NCBI GenBank assembly: GCA_014526335.1
Contig: JACTAT010000026.1
Location: 815,565-879,564 of the forward strand
DNA from: Chrysaora quinquecirrha
Lineage: Eukaryota > Cnidaria > Scyphozoa > Semaeostomeae > Pelagiidae
Length of the DNA: 64,000 nucleotides
Direction: 5' to 3'
Part shown: one piece after another, positions 39,701 through 52,500 of the stretch
How positions within the stretch are numbered: position 1 is the stretch's first letter
Layout: each line of letters opens with the position of its first letter
Notes under the pieces: generated by a model
Told to the model about the DNA's origin: nothing
What the model saw: the letters and a program-made list of their open reading frames with translations, nothing else
Database searches by the model: none
Translations under genes and position numbers: made by a program

Positions 39701-42700
39701 ATGGAAAACATAAGAACGGAGAACAATTTCCTAACACAAGAAAGAGAATAAGCTTGGTTGTTTGACTTCTTAGTTGCTTATAGTAATTCAATTGAGCCCT
39801 CAAGTTGCTTAATGTTAAGGTCAGTTCAGCCCTAGTTGCTTATTGAGCGGTTGCTTATTAAAAAGGTGTAAATCGTCTGACGAAAAGTAGAAATTACTTT
39901 TACTTTTCGTCAAGCGATTTTTTCGACGGAGCGATCAAAAATTTTCAGCTGTGCATGTGTCGTCGCGAATTTTACTGACGATCGTCCTGAAAATCCTCTT
40001 GTGGAGATCGGCCTTAAAGATGAGCAGATCGAGCACGATGAGCATGATAGACCTATCCAGAATAATCTTCCCCGTCATAATCCTGTATTCTCTCCTTCCA
40101 CTGCCAGCCAAGCCTGACGACCATCATTAAGTACGTATAAACTGCAGTAACCTTACAGTAATCAACTATCAACCCCCCTCTTTAGCTCTTTATGGGGTTG
40201 GGGTCATGCTGCCAAAATTTTTATTTATTCTAATTATTTCTTATCTTATATTTCTCTAATTCAATTAACCAACACTAACGATACTAACATACTAACCATT
40301 GTACGTAGCTAATACTTCTTTACAGGTTAATGTACAGTAAGAAGTAGATAGATGAGCAGTTTTGTAGCCAAGTTATGGGCTAGAGATGAACTTATGTAGT
40401 CAAAGTGGTTTCAACTGGTTATCAGTGGTAATAAGTGGTTTCTTTGAGTGGTACAAAACTTCAAAATTGCGAGGAACTTCGTAAGCCTTTTTAAACATAC
40501 TTGAAAGCGTCAGAAACACACCAAAAGATTTTTGATAAGCGGAATTTATACCCAGAAGTGGATCGAAATACACCAATAAGAATGTAGCGCTAATGTGAGG
40601 CTTGTTGCTTGCCAAACAATGTCAGGTCAAAAATGAATACGAGTCTTTTCCTTTCTACTTGCAGCCAGCCCGATGCCAGATCTAGAAGTTTGCAAGGGGT
40701 TTTGTAGCTTGCAAAAAAATTCTCGTATCTATACCAAAATTATTATACAAAACCAAAGTTTTGCTTTCTTCTTGTTGATTGATGTCTGATCAAGCTCGTG
40801 GAGGTCAGAAGGAAGGTGTTTTGCTAGTAAAATGACTTGCAAAACGCCCTCCTTCTGACAAAAAGTTCTGATCCAAAGTATTGTATAAGTCTTTGCTTTC
40901 TGTTTGTTGGTCGGTGTCAGTTCTAATCAGAAGTTTGATCTGACTTGAAGGAGGGTTTCTTGCTGGCGAAACAAGTAAAAATCTTTGGTGTCTTCTTTTG
41001 GAACGAAATTAGGACTAAAGATAAAGGTTTGACGAAGGAGTGTTTGCTTGCAAAATGAGTTCAGATCCAGAAAAAAGAAATAAAGTTTCCTAGGGACTTT
41101 TCACTCTTCCAAAAGGTGTACAAGATTTTTGCTTAAAAAGGATTTCCAATTTATTTGGATGAAAGCAATAGGTTATCGAGCAATGTTATACGGAATTTTG
41201 AAGGATTGACTTGCCCCTCCAGTTTAAAATCGTTTTTCTTTCTGCGCTGCTCGAGAAGGATTTTTTCTCGTGGAAAAATTTCAGATCCGATAAAAAATAT
41301 CCTATTATAAAAAATGTTGCACAACAGGTCATTAGAGAAGAAATTTTCCCAGTTGCTTATATATGCTAAATATAAGCAACTGGGAAAATTCGTTAATTAG
41401 GGAGTTCGTTAAACCGAGATAATTTGTGCACAATTAATATTTTTAAGTCAAGAGGCAGACGTTTAGTTCATTATACTGAGTTTTTCGTTATATAAGAGAT
41501 TCATTATTACTTAGAGTCCTATTCCTTATCAAGTAATGACCTTGATTGGTTAGAAGTTTGGCGAAATCGTATGCAAATGCTTTTTTTTATAAGAACACTT
41601 CGATTTCAGCCTGCCTGTTTCTTATTTTTGAAGCGATTTCACCAAGTTATCACCCCCTCCCCCTACCCTTCTCAAAAACATGTTTTAAAATGCGTTTTCG
41701 GGCAAGGACTTTACGCTAATGAGCTTTGCTTGTGCATATCGCAAATAGTTTCAGAGATCGATAACCAAAAATTTTGACCTTATTTCAGCCTGGTGTTTAT
41801 TAAAGAAGTTGTTCTTATCCACTAATACTGCTAAAGATGAAATTGCTAAGAAACTTTTCAATGTTGAATATTTTTATCACTGCAGACAATCAAGAATTTG
41901 GTAGCCGGTTCCACTTGTTTACAGTCAAAGCTCATAAATTGTATGTTACGCGTGTATCATATGTTTCCTTGAGTAGTTTCCAGCTTTGCTCACACCATAG
42001 AGTCTCTTTATAATAGTCATTGCACTTAATGTGTAGTTATACTTAAGGAACTATTAAGGAACTTTTGGTACTAGAATTCAATCAAAAGGGATCCAAAAAT
42101 AAGGAATTTAAGAACTAGACCTTGAGCTAGGTTTTTAGGGTCTTTATAAAATAACGCGTGTAGACATATGCTGCGTTGTCTTAGAAGAAGTTAAAAATTT
42201 GCCCCATATTTAGAGTTTCTTAGGATGTTTAGATTTTCTGTGCTGAAGGATTCAGCTATATATTTTTCTTAAAAATTGAAACGAATGAGATTGTACAAGG
42301 AGCCAAGAAACTGGTCCAAATTACTGAAAATTTGTAAGAGTTTTCAGACTTTGAGCACTTTTTAAAGCATCTTCTTAACTTAAATATCGAAGAAGCTGAA
42401 CTCTCATAATCAAAGCTAAAATAGATGGAGACCATAATGAATTTTCCCAGATTATAGCTAGCAAACCTATACGTGCGTAACTGCACTAATGCTTTGAATA
42501 CAGGGGAACTTTTATTTTGAAGAATACACACGCTATTTCAGTACTCAGCTGCCTTTTAACTTGCTGCCTTTTAACTTGCAGCCTTCTGAACTTTCGCTAG
42601 AGTCCGGGGAGGTTGTGGGATGCCATGCGGAGCTAACCTCCCCGGACTCTAGCGAAAGTTCAGAAGGCTGCAACTTAAAAGGCAGCTAGTTAAAAGGCAG

Positions 42701-43972
42701 CTGAGTGGTATCTTGTCTTTCCAAGACTAAACTCGTACTAATATTCACCCGCATCGCGGGTGTTAAGGTAAAAACTCACCCGCATCGCGGGTATCAAAGT
42801 AAAAATTTCAGTACTGTTATACGTAATCTAAATAAATTCCCAAGTCTTAAATGGAAGTCAGAAATTTTGATAATACATTTTTTTAATAAGCAACCGGACT
42901 TTTATCCATGCCTCTAAGTTGCTTAACATGTTAGACATTTCAGCCAGCAAAGTTGCTTAACTTTTTTTCTACCTAACAACCACCCCTGACTTCGCGGGTC
43001 AAAATCATCATCTGTTAGGCCTACAACACGACTTTTGGGAGACAGTTAGGGGAAAAACGTTAGCTAACAAGAACTTCAACATACAAAACATAAGAACAAA
43101 CAATTTTCTAACAACAAGAAAGCGTATTAGCTTGGTTGTTTGACTTCTTAGTTGCTTACAGTAATTCAACTGAGCCCTCAAGTTGCTTAATGTTACGGTC
43201 AGGTCAGCCCTAGTTGCTTATTCTTTTATAAGAACACACTTTATAAGAACATCGAGCGTCGGTTTGCCCAAAAAGTAAGAACAACCTAATTGCCTAAGAA
43301 CATGTCCAGCCTCAGATGGAAAACAAGAAAATGTGTTTTTAGATATTTCATCTCATGTTAACAAAACAGATGCAATTACTAAACAAAAGTATATAGAAGA
43401 TATGCCAAACTGTTCTTTATTGTTCATAAGAGCAATTTATTGTGCGTTGTTGTAGAATAATCAATGTTGAAACAAGAACACCATTAAGAAGACTCGAGCC
43501 TCAAATTATTAAAAAAATAAGAAAATCGAGAGTCGGCAAAAATTATCTGGCTCTTATAAAAAAGAGAAATAGTTTCTGTAGATCAACGTTCCTATTTTTC
43601 CTAGCAGCTAAAGTTGCAGGCTTTGCATAGCTATGAGATAAAGCAAGTCGACTCGAGATGTGCAGCAAGACTTGATATATTCAGTTGGTAACCCCGCTGT
43701 TTATGATAATAAGGAATAAATGGTCTATTATTGACTAGTTATCGAATATAACGCTAGCGCTGCACCTGTCCTGTTCCCCTAAACGCACGCGCCAGCAGCC
43801 TCCTTTGTGTACGGTAACCTGTTGTAAAACGAGACTATGGCCACATGCATATACATAGCGAACTATTCTAGAAAGGGATGAACATAGAGGAGTGTTCTAA
43901 AAGGCCCATATTTTTAGGTTTTCTTTTCCAAGCTCGTTTTAGAGTAATGATGATGATAATGAGCACGATTAA

Positions 43973-44017
<45 letters not shown>

Positions 44018-44018
44018 A

Positions 44019-44085
<67 letters not shown>

Positions 44086-44223
44086 CAATGATAATAATAA
44101 TGATAATGATAATGATGATATAGATAAAGATGAAGAAGATGGTGATGATAATGATAATGATAATGATAATGATAATGATGATGATAAAGATAATGATGAT
44201 GTAGATAAAGATAAAGAAGATGG

Positions 44224-44309
<86 letters not shown>

Positions 44310-46505
44310 GTGGTGATGATGATGATGATGATGATGATAATGACAATGATAATGATAATGATAATGATGATGTAGATAAAGATGAAGAAGATGGTGATGA
44401 TAATGATAATGATAATGATAATGATGATGATGATGATAAAGATAATGATGATGTAGATAAAGATGAAGAAGATGGTGATGATGATGATGATCCACCGTGT
44501 TGAACTACATTGGACAAACCCAGGGACAAGCCATATCACAGTGCGAAATAGCAGTCAGTGACAGACTTCTCCTGTGGAATTCCTTGGAAATTTTCTTATT
44601 AAGTTAATGTTTGTTGTCCCTGCTAAGGCGCTTGCCTAGTGATCGAGCATTATAGGTCAAACATTTGAAATCTTCTTATCAAACATAAGGTTTGATCGTT
44701 TGACCTGAAACATTGCTTGCGGAACATGTTTGCTTGAGACAATGTAGTGGAAGTTTTTCAAAACATTGCTAAGGTAACTTATCAAGCAATGTTTTGTGAC
44801 ATGGCCAAACGGTCAAACCTTTTCCCTCACGAACAAATTGCAAATGTTTGACAAGCAATGTTTTAGCGTTTGGCCAAGGCATAATGTAATGTAATGCTGT
44901 GACCCTTCCCAAACGATCAACATTTTTGGTAAAACACCTGAAATTTGCTCTTCAAACATTGTCTTTGAATTTTTCAAATGACTTTTAGGCCGTAAGGCTC
45001 TGGCGAAAAGTTCAAACATTGTTGGTCAAACATTTGTGATTGCTTAATAAGCAATGCTTAACCGTTTAGCCACACCACAGAACATTGCTTTATAAACAGA
45101 ATCGCTTGGCAATGTTTGACGGAAATTTTGGATTGTTTCACAGCCTTAGTAGCACCAGCAAACATTTAAATACTTGATTAAATTTCTTCTAGAGCAGACA
45201 AACTGAGACGTGAATCCTTTCTTTCCCCTTTACTCCCATTAAACGTGAATTTGGCGCAAAATTTGCTGCAATATCTTCCCTGAAGCGACCGCAAAGCCGG
45301 TCTTTGCGCATGGAGAGGATTCCTTTGCTCAAAATATCTACCATTTTCCAGGAAGATATCGCGCCGACCCAGACCTCTTTGAAAAGGAGTCTCCTGCGAT
45401 ACTTGCATTCTACCTCGGATCAGCATTCCCTTAACAATGCTTAATATTTGTTCCAGGGAAGGCAATAACGGCATGGAAGCAATAGCAATTGGCTATGCAA
45501 AAGAAGTCCCTCAGCGCTGTGTAGCCACCAAGCAGGGAGGGTGGGTGGGACAAAAATCTGCTTGTCGAGCACGTTGAAACGTTCTCCCTTCACAGTTCAT
45601 GTTCAGTTTTAATGATAAGCACAGACTGCGTGGCAAAAATTAATAGCCGCCAAGTTTAAACGCACGAGTTAACCCGATTCCCCATAGCAACACTGCTGTA
45701 TAAGGAATTGCTTTGTATGAAAAAGCTTCCACCAATCATGAGACACCTCAAAAGCCTCTCTACCTCTAATGCAATGCAAGAGGGCAATAATAACATAAAA
45801 GCCCCTGTCACATATTAAACCCGAATAAATTGCATTTAGTCGTGCCTAACGGCTAGTTTAACATCTAATCCGTTTTATCGAGGATTCTCTTTATTAGTTG
45901 CCTGTTGGGAAAATGGATGAAATCCTTCATTGGTGATAAATAAATAATAAGACTTTGGTAAATTGACTTGCTTCTGTTCACATCTGTACGACACACGTGC
46001 ATTGAAACTATGTCGAATCTTATAAACAAGTCTTGTTGTTTAACTTGATGTAAGCCTATCACTGCTGTGAGGCCCTTAGCAATGACCTCGTTTGGCTAAC
46101 TAACTTTGTTAATTTTGATCCCAACATGTATTCGGTGGTAAATTTATGATCGAAAGGTAGGAGGTAACAGTTTTTAACAGCTTTGTAATCTGTAGCTTAT
46201 TAGACCGTGTATAAGGTTATGAAAAATCGTCGAAATAAGATGATGTAGGATAACATTAGTTAAGATTAGCTTTTAAACAACGACTTGTGTGGAGTTATTC
46301 AACAAGACTTGTTTCCAGGTTTAAATAGCGTCGTTATGCGACGCGGACGTATCTCAGTCGTGTCTCCGACGTGACCGCGATGTTCATGTTCCCATGTGGG
46401 AGCATAGTTATGGTGGGAACAATGACAATGATAATGATAATGATAATGATGATATAGATAAAGATGAAGAAGATGATGATGATGATAATGGTGATGATAA
46501 TGATA

Positions 46506-46538
<33 letters not shown>

Positions 46539-49500
46539 TAGATGATGATGAAAATGATGATGATGATGATCCACCGTATTGAACTACATTGGACAAACCC
46601 AGGGACAAGCCATATCACAGTGCGAAATAGCAGTCAGTGACAGACTTCTCCTGTGGAATTCCTTGGAAATTTTCTTATTAAGTTAATGTTTGTTGTCCCT
46701 GCTAAGGCGCTTGCCTAGTGATCGAGCATTATAGGTCAAACATTTGAAATCTTCTTATCAAACATAAGGTTTGATCGTTTGACCTGAAACATTGCTTGCG
46801 GAACATGTTTGCTTGAGACAATGTAGTGGAAGTTTTTCAAAACATTGCTAAGGTAACTTATCAAGCAATGTTTTGTGACATGGCAAAACGGTCAAACCTT
46901 TTCCCTCACGAACAAATTGCAAATGTTTGACAAGCAATGTTTTAGCGTTTGGCCAGGGCATAATGTAATGTAATGCTGTGACCCTTCCCAAACGACCAAA
47001 ATTATTGGTGAAACACCTGAAAATTGCTTTTCAAGCAAAATGTTTTGCCGTTTGGCCACGTCGCGAAACGTTGCTCTTCAAACATTGTCTTTGAATTTTT
47101 CAAATAACTTTTAGGCCATAAGGCTCTGGCAAAAAGTTCAAACATTGTTGGTCAAACATTTGTGATTGCTTCAAAAGCAAGTTTGACCGTTTGGCTACGT
47201 CACAGAATATTACTTTACAAACAGAATCGCTTGACAATGTTTGACGGAAAATTTTCGATCGTTGGCAACAGCCTTAGCAGCACCAGCAAACATTTACATA
47301 ATTTAGGGAAATTGAATTGAATTGCCTAAGTGTTGTAATACTTGATAAAATGCCTCCTAGAGCAAATAAGCTGGGACTTAGATCAATTCTTTCATTTTAA
47401 CTCCCATTAAACGTGAATTTGAAGCAAAATTTGCTGCAATATCTCTCCTGAAATGACCGCAATTCCTTTCTTTGCATATAGAAGAGGATTCCCTTACTCA
47501 AGATGTCTGCCGTGTCCCAGAAAATTATCGCGCCGACCCAGACCTCTTTCAAAAGGACAATTCCTTGACAAGCAATGTTTCATCGTTTGTGCAAGGCCTA
47601 AGTCTGTCACACTGGCCCCGTTTTTTCCGAATCGCACTTAAGTGCCTGTAGTAGATTTCAATGTCAGTTTGTTGCTGCGGAGCAGCACGAAGTGCCTGCA
47701 TAGCAGCACTATAATCTGGCACAAATTGGATTTTCATATGTGTGTTTGTAGCCTAGACTTGCCACACAATTGTTACTCGTGTAACGAGTCTATTTGTGGT
47801 GAAACAATATGGCGCGAAAGACAGTCATTACAAAGCTCTGAGTTCGAAGCATGATAAAAGAGAGAGGACATTTAACATCAATCAGCAAGGAAAATAACGA
47901 TATTCAAATTCAAACGCTCAAACAATATTTATTTCATCAATGAGAATCTTAGATGTACCCGTCCTTCTGTTGCTTCGGCGATCTACGAAAGCCTTTTTTC
48001 GACTACACAAACTACAAAAAGGCCTAAGTAACTGCTTTAGAACTAGGCCTACTTTGCATTTCAACATACTCGTGCGTGACAGTCTCCTGCGATACTTGCA
48101 TTCTACCTCGGAGCAACATTCCCTTGACGATGCTAACGGCTAGTTTAACATCTAATCCGTTTTATCAAGGATTCTGTTTATTAGTTGCCTGTTGGGAAAA
48201 TGGATAAAATCCTTCATTGGTGATAAATAAATAATAAGACTTTGGTAAATTGACTTGCTTCTGTTCACATCTGTACGACACACGTGCATTGAAACTATGT
48301 CGAATCTTATAAACAAGTCTTGTTGTTTAACTTGATGTAAGCCTAGCACTGCTGTGAGGCCCTTAGCAATGACCTCGTTTGGCTAACTAACTTTGTTAAT
48401 TTTGATCCCAAGATGTATTCGGTGGTAAATTTATGATCGAAAGGTAGGAGGTAACAGTTTTTAACAGCTTTGTAATCTGTAGCTTATTAGACCGTGTATA
48501 AGGTTATGAAAAATCGTCGAAATAAGATGATGTAGGATAACATTAGTTAAGATTAGCTTTTAAACAACGACTTGTGTGGAGTTATTCAACAAGACTTGTT
48601 TCCAGGTTTCAATAGCGTCGTTATGCGACGCGGACGTATCTCAGTCGTGTCTCCGACGTGACCGCGATGTTCATGTTCCCATGTGGGAGCATAGTTATGG
48701 TGGGAACATGGCTAACAAGGGGACATGTCACGCGCGACATCATGTTCGGCGTGTCTCCAAGGGTGGCTAAACATGCCAGTGACAAGTGAGCAACATGTCT
48801 ACCGAGTCACAGAGACAAGAAATGTTTCTGTCGTCTCCCATAAACATTTGCGTGTCTCTCGCTACAAATTTTTTGCGTGCTATAAAGTTTCCGAGGACAC
48901 TGCATTACACTGTCCACATTGTGCATTGCTATGAGGCATGTTACTTTAAGAAGGCTAGAACCACATTAACAGCATTAAGTCTATTGGTATTTCGCAGTTA
49001 TCTTTGAGAATTCTTTAGGCCGTGAATAAGTCGCTAGTTTTAAGCTTCACAGTTTTGCCTGTGCGAAAATCATGGATTTTTACTATTTTGAAGCAAAGTT
49101 GATAAGTCAATAATCGCATCTTTGAATATATAAAAATCGTTGTTTGGCGTTTCAACGTATCTGAAACAGGTGTTGGCAGATAAACAAATCTTTACATGCT
49201 GCTTAACTGAGTTTATTGAGACATTTCTGAGCCCAAACAACTTCGAGGGCAACCACTTGTCAAGCCCAAAACGCGCTGCCTCGAATCTCAGCCGTTAAAT
49301 TATATAATAATATAATTCATTTAGACCCAGGTCCTCTTGCGCATTTCTGCGCACAAAATAGTAAAAGACCTTTTCAAAGGGGTTTGGGGCGGCGCGACAT
49401 TTCTCTGGAAGATGGTCGACACCTTTGAACAAGGGAATGCTCTCCATGAGCAACGACCGGGATCGTGGTTGCTGTAGGAGAGGTAGTGCAGTAGCAACCT

Positions 49501-52500
49501 TGAAAAAATGCACGTTGCGTGCCCCCTGGTTAATGACTGGCCTTAGGAACCCTTATAGCATGGCCACAAAGCACACATTATGATAAATTTTTTGGAGGCC
49601 GCTTTTGGTCGGTAGACCTTAGTTCTTGAAAAAAGGGAGCCTAAACTGCGTTATGCCACTGGACGGAGGGAAGGTGGTTTAATTCGTAAAAAAGGAAAGT
49701 TCCGATCTAAAGAAAGTGTCAACTGATCTCAGTATATTTTGTGAGGGATTGCTGATACATAAGATATTGCTAAAATGCTAAGAACTGCGTAACTTTGACG
49801 GATGGCTTTCTTGTAAACGGGCTTTTATTGTATGCAATTGCTGCGAGACCCCAACTCACGGACACCTCTTTACAGCGGACACCTCAAGCAGCGGACAACT
49901 TTTTCTTAGGAAGCATCTTTTCTTTACGAAAGAGCGTCAAAATAGTGCTTAAACATGCAAAAAACAGACAAATATTTCGAATATTGACTGAGATATGACA
50001 TCTGAAGGAAAACATTTCATTAAGAAATCACTGTATTTTTTGCCTGGTCCTAAGTTTTATGAATTGGAGCAAAATACAGTGATATCCTATTGAACTGCAT
50101 TTCTTGGGATGACCATACCCAAGCTAATATTTAACATATTCAACTGATTTTCGACACTTCTATATCATTTTGTATGCTACACGTTTTTTTTTTATCTGAA
50201 AGTTGTTTATAAAAAAGTAGTGCTCAACATCTTAAAAACTTAAGTTCCAAACTGGGTTTTTGAGCTTAAAGAAAGTTCTGTTTCATACTTTCACTCCCAA
50301 TGTTCTGTGTGTTATTTTTGCTCTTCTGTTCAGTCGCTTATCTTGTCATTCAACGAGTCTAATGATTATTTTCTTTGAAAACGTGGTATTTGTGCAATGT
50401 ATACAGTGCCTTAAACTGTGCATTCTTAGAAATTGGCACTGAAAGCATGAAATATCCAATACTGGCCCAAAAAAACTTTCTTATAAGAAAAAAACGTCTA
50501 TATCAGATAATGAAGAGCAGCACCCGTTGTACTGCTTGTAATGTTGTCAGACAGCCTGATGTTTTTATCTTTTTTGCAGCTCCTTTGAGATGTTTATCGC
50601 AAGAGTGAATTTACTGAGCATTCTTCTATTCAACTATGCCGATGCAGTTTATCCTGCGATTTCATCTTACATTATCGCTGTCAATTGTATCCTTTTTGCT
50701 TAGTAATCTACTCTTAGGGGCCTAAATGCTGGGGAGTTGGAAATGCCAGAGAGAAGGTGGGTGTAACAGCATTCGGGATCCAAAAGACCATTTCAACTAA
50801 GGGCCTCGTTTTCAAAAATTGAAAATTAGCTCATAGAGAAATATCGACTACAGATTCGAAATCAGCACCTTCTGTTTAGCGTTGAGGCAAATTTTTACGG
50901 TTCTATTACTTACGATGTTGATTCCATAGCGATTAAAAGTTTGAAAATTTATAAGAGATTTGACCGTGTGAAATGATTGAGGGTGTAAAATTTCACCCCC
51001 CCACAGCGATTTTTCATGGTCATATCCTTTATATAATTGCAAACTTTTAACACCTATAAAATCACTATCTTGAGGACAAGAAAAACATAGAAAATTGCCT
51101 AAACACTTAAAAGAAGGTGCTGAATTCGAATGTATAGTCGAGTTTTCTTTATGACCTAATTTTTAATATTTTTGAAAACGAGGCCCTTAGTTGAAGTGGT
51201 CTATTGCTGTAGCAGTGAGTCAAAATAAACGGGGAGAGGTTGGAGTCGCTCTGGATTTTTCGATGGATCAAAAAACAATAATCAAAAAACAATAGCTATT
51301 GTTTTTAAGGCAAATGTTGCAATCTGATTGGGGGGAAATTTTTTGATTTCGCTCATCCGTTTGAAAGCTGTAAGGACATAAGTCCCACACTGAGCGATTC
51401 TAGAAAACAACAACAACAATATCGAACGAAGTAGTTGGAGCTATGTAGTGAGTCTAGGTGATTTTGGTGATCCTAGTTATCACATTATGTTTATCAGCGG
51501 ATAGCAAGACAAGCCGAGGGCGCTTCCATTCGACATTGTTCTGACCAACAGAAATGTGATGGCGCTGTGGAGGAGACAGTGAGAAAAGTGAACTGAGATT
51601 TCATTTCACCTTAGTTCACTTTTCTTACTGTCGCCTCCGCAGCACCATCACATTTCTTGCATGAGATTGTGTTCGGATAAAGAAAGATTTAGACTTAGCG
51701 TAAGTCTAACGTTTTGGCGATAACCACCAAAATTTGGACGCTTTATTTAATAGTAATCGTAGTGTTTCGGTCAACGAATATATGAAAACTTAAAAACTTG
51801 TAAATCCGCCGGCAATTTCGGATAAAAATGGTAAAATTACCACTAACCGCAAACAAAAAAGTTCAATCAAGATACACACATTTTTTTACTGCAGTTTACA
51901 AATTCTAAACAACAAAAAACATTGCTGTATGAACTATTGCTTCAAAAGTGTGTTTTTCCATTTATCAGTGTGTTTTTGAAGTGACTGGAAATAAAGCAAT
52001 TATCAAGCAATCTGCATTTAGTATGCAATGAACTTATTGAAATCTAAGCTTGGTTAAGAAGTTGCCCGTTGCTAGTTTGTGTATTCGCAGCTTGAGTTTT
52101 TACCAAACTAACTGATTTAATTAATTTTTTATGTCTATCTTTCTAGTTTCTTGTCTAAAAAGCGTCTTGTCTAAAAAACCATGCATGATATGTGAACTTG
52201 CTTTTGCGGAAAAATATTCAGGTCCAGCGGCATATCTTTTGCATAACATTGATAATCATAGATAATCATATTATTTCCCTTAAAAAAATCCTTAAAAATG
52301 TTCTTCTGTCCTGTTGATAGGATAAAGTGCATAAGGGTATATAAGGAGTGGAGCCAGCCTTCTAGCCTTGGTACCCGCGGATTTCGGGTTGAATTTTGCA
52401 AATGTTTCTGTTGGAAAAGAGCTCGGCTTATTTCAATTTAAAAAAAATATAAATTCTTTACATTTTTGAAAATTCTTTTCGCCGAGGACACTCTCCGGAA

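Noticed and set aside
43868..44539. Frames of up to 223 codons of Ile, His or Ser
   Set aside because: Artefacts of the (GAT)n array.
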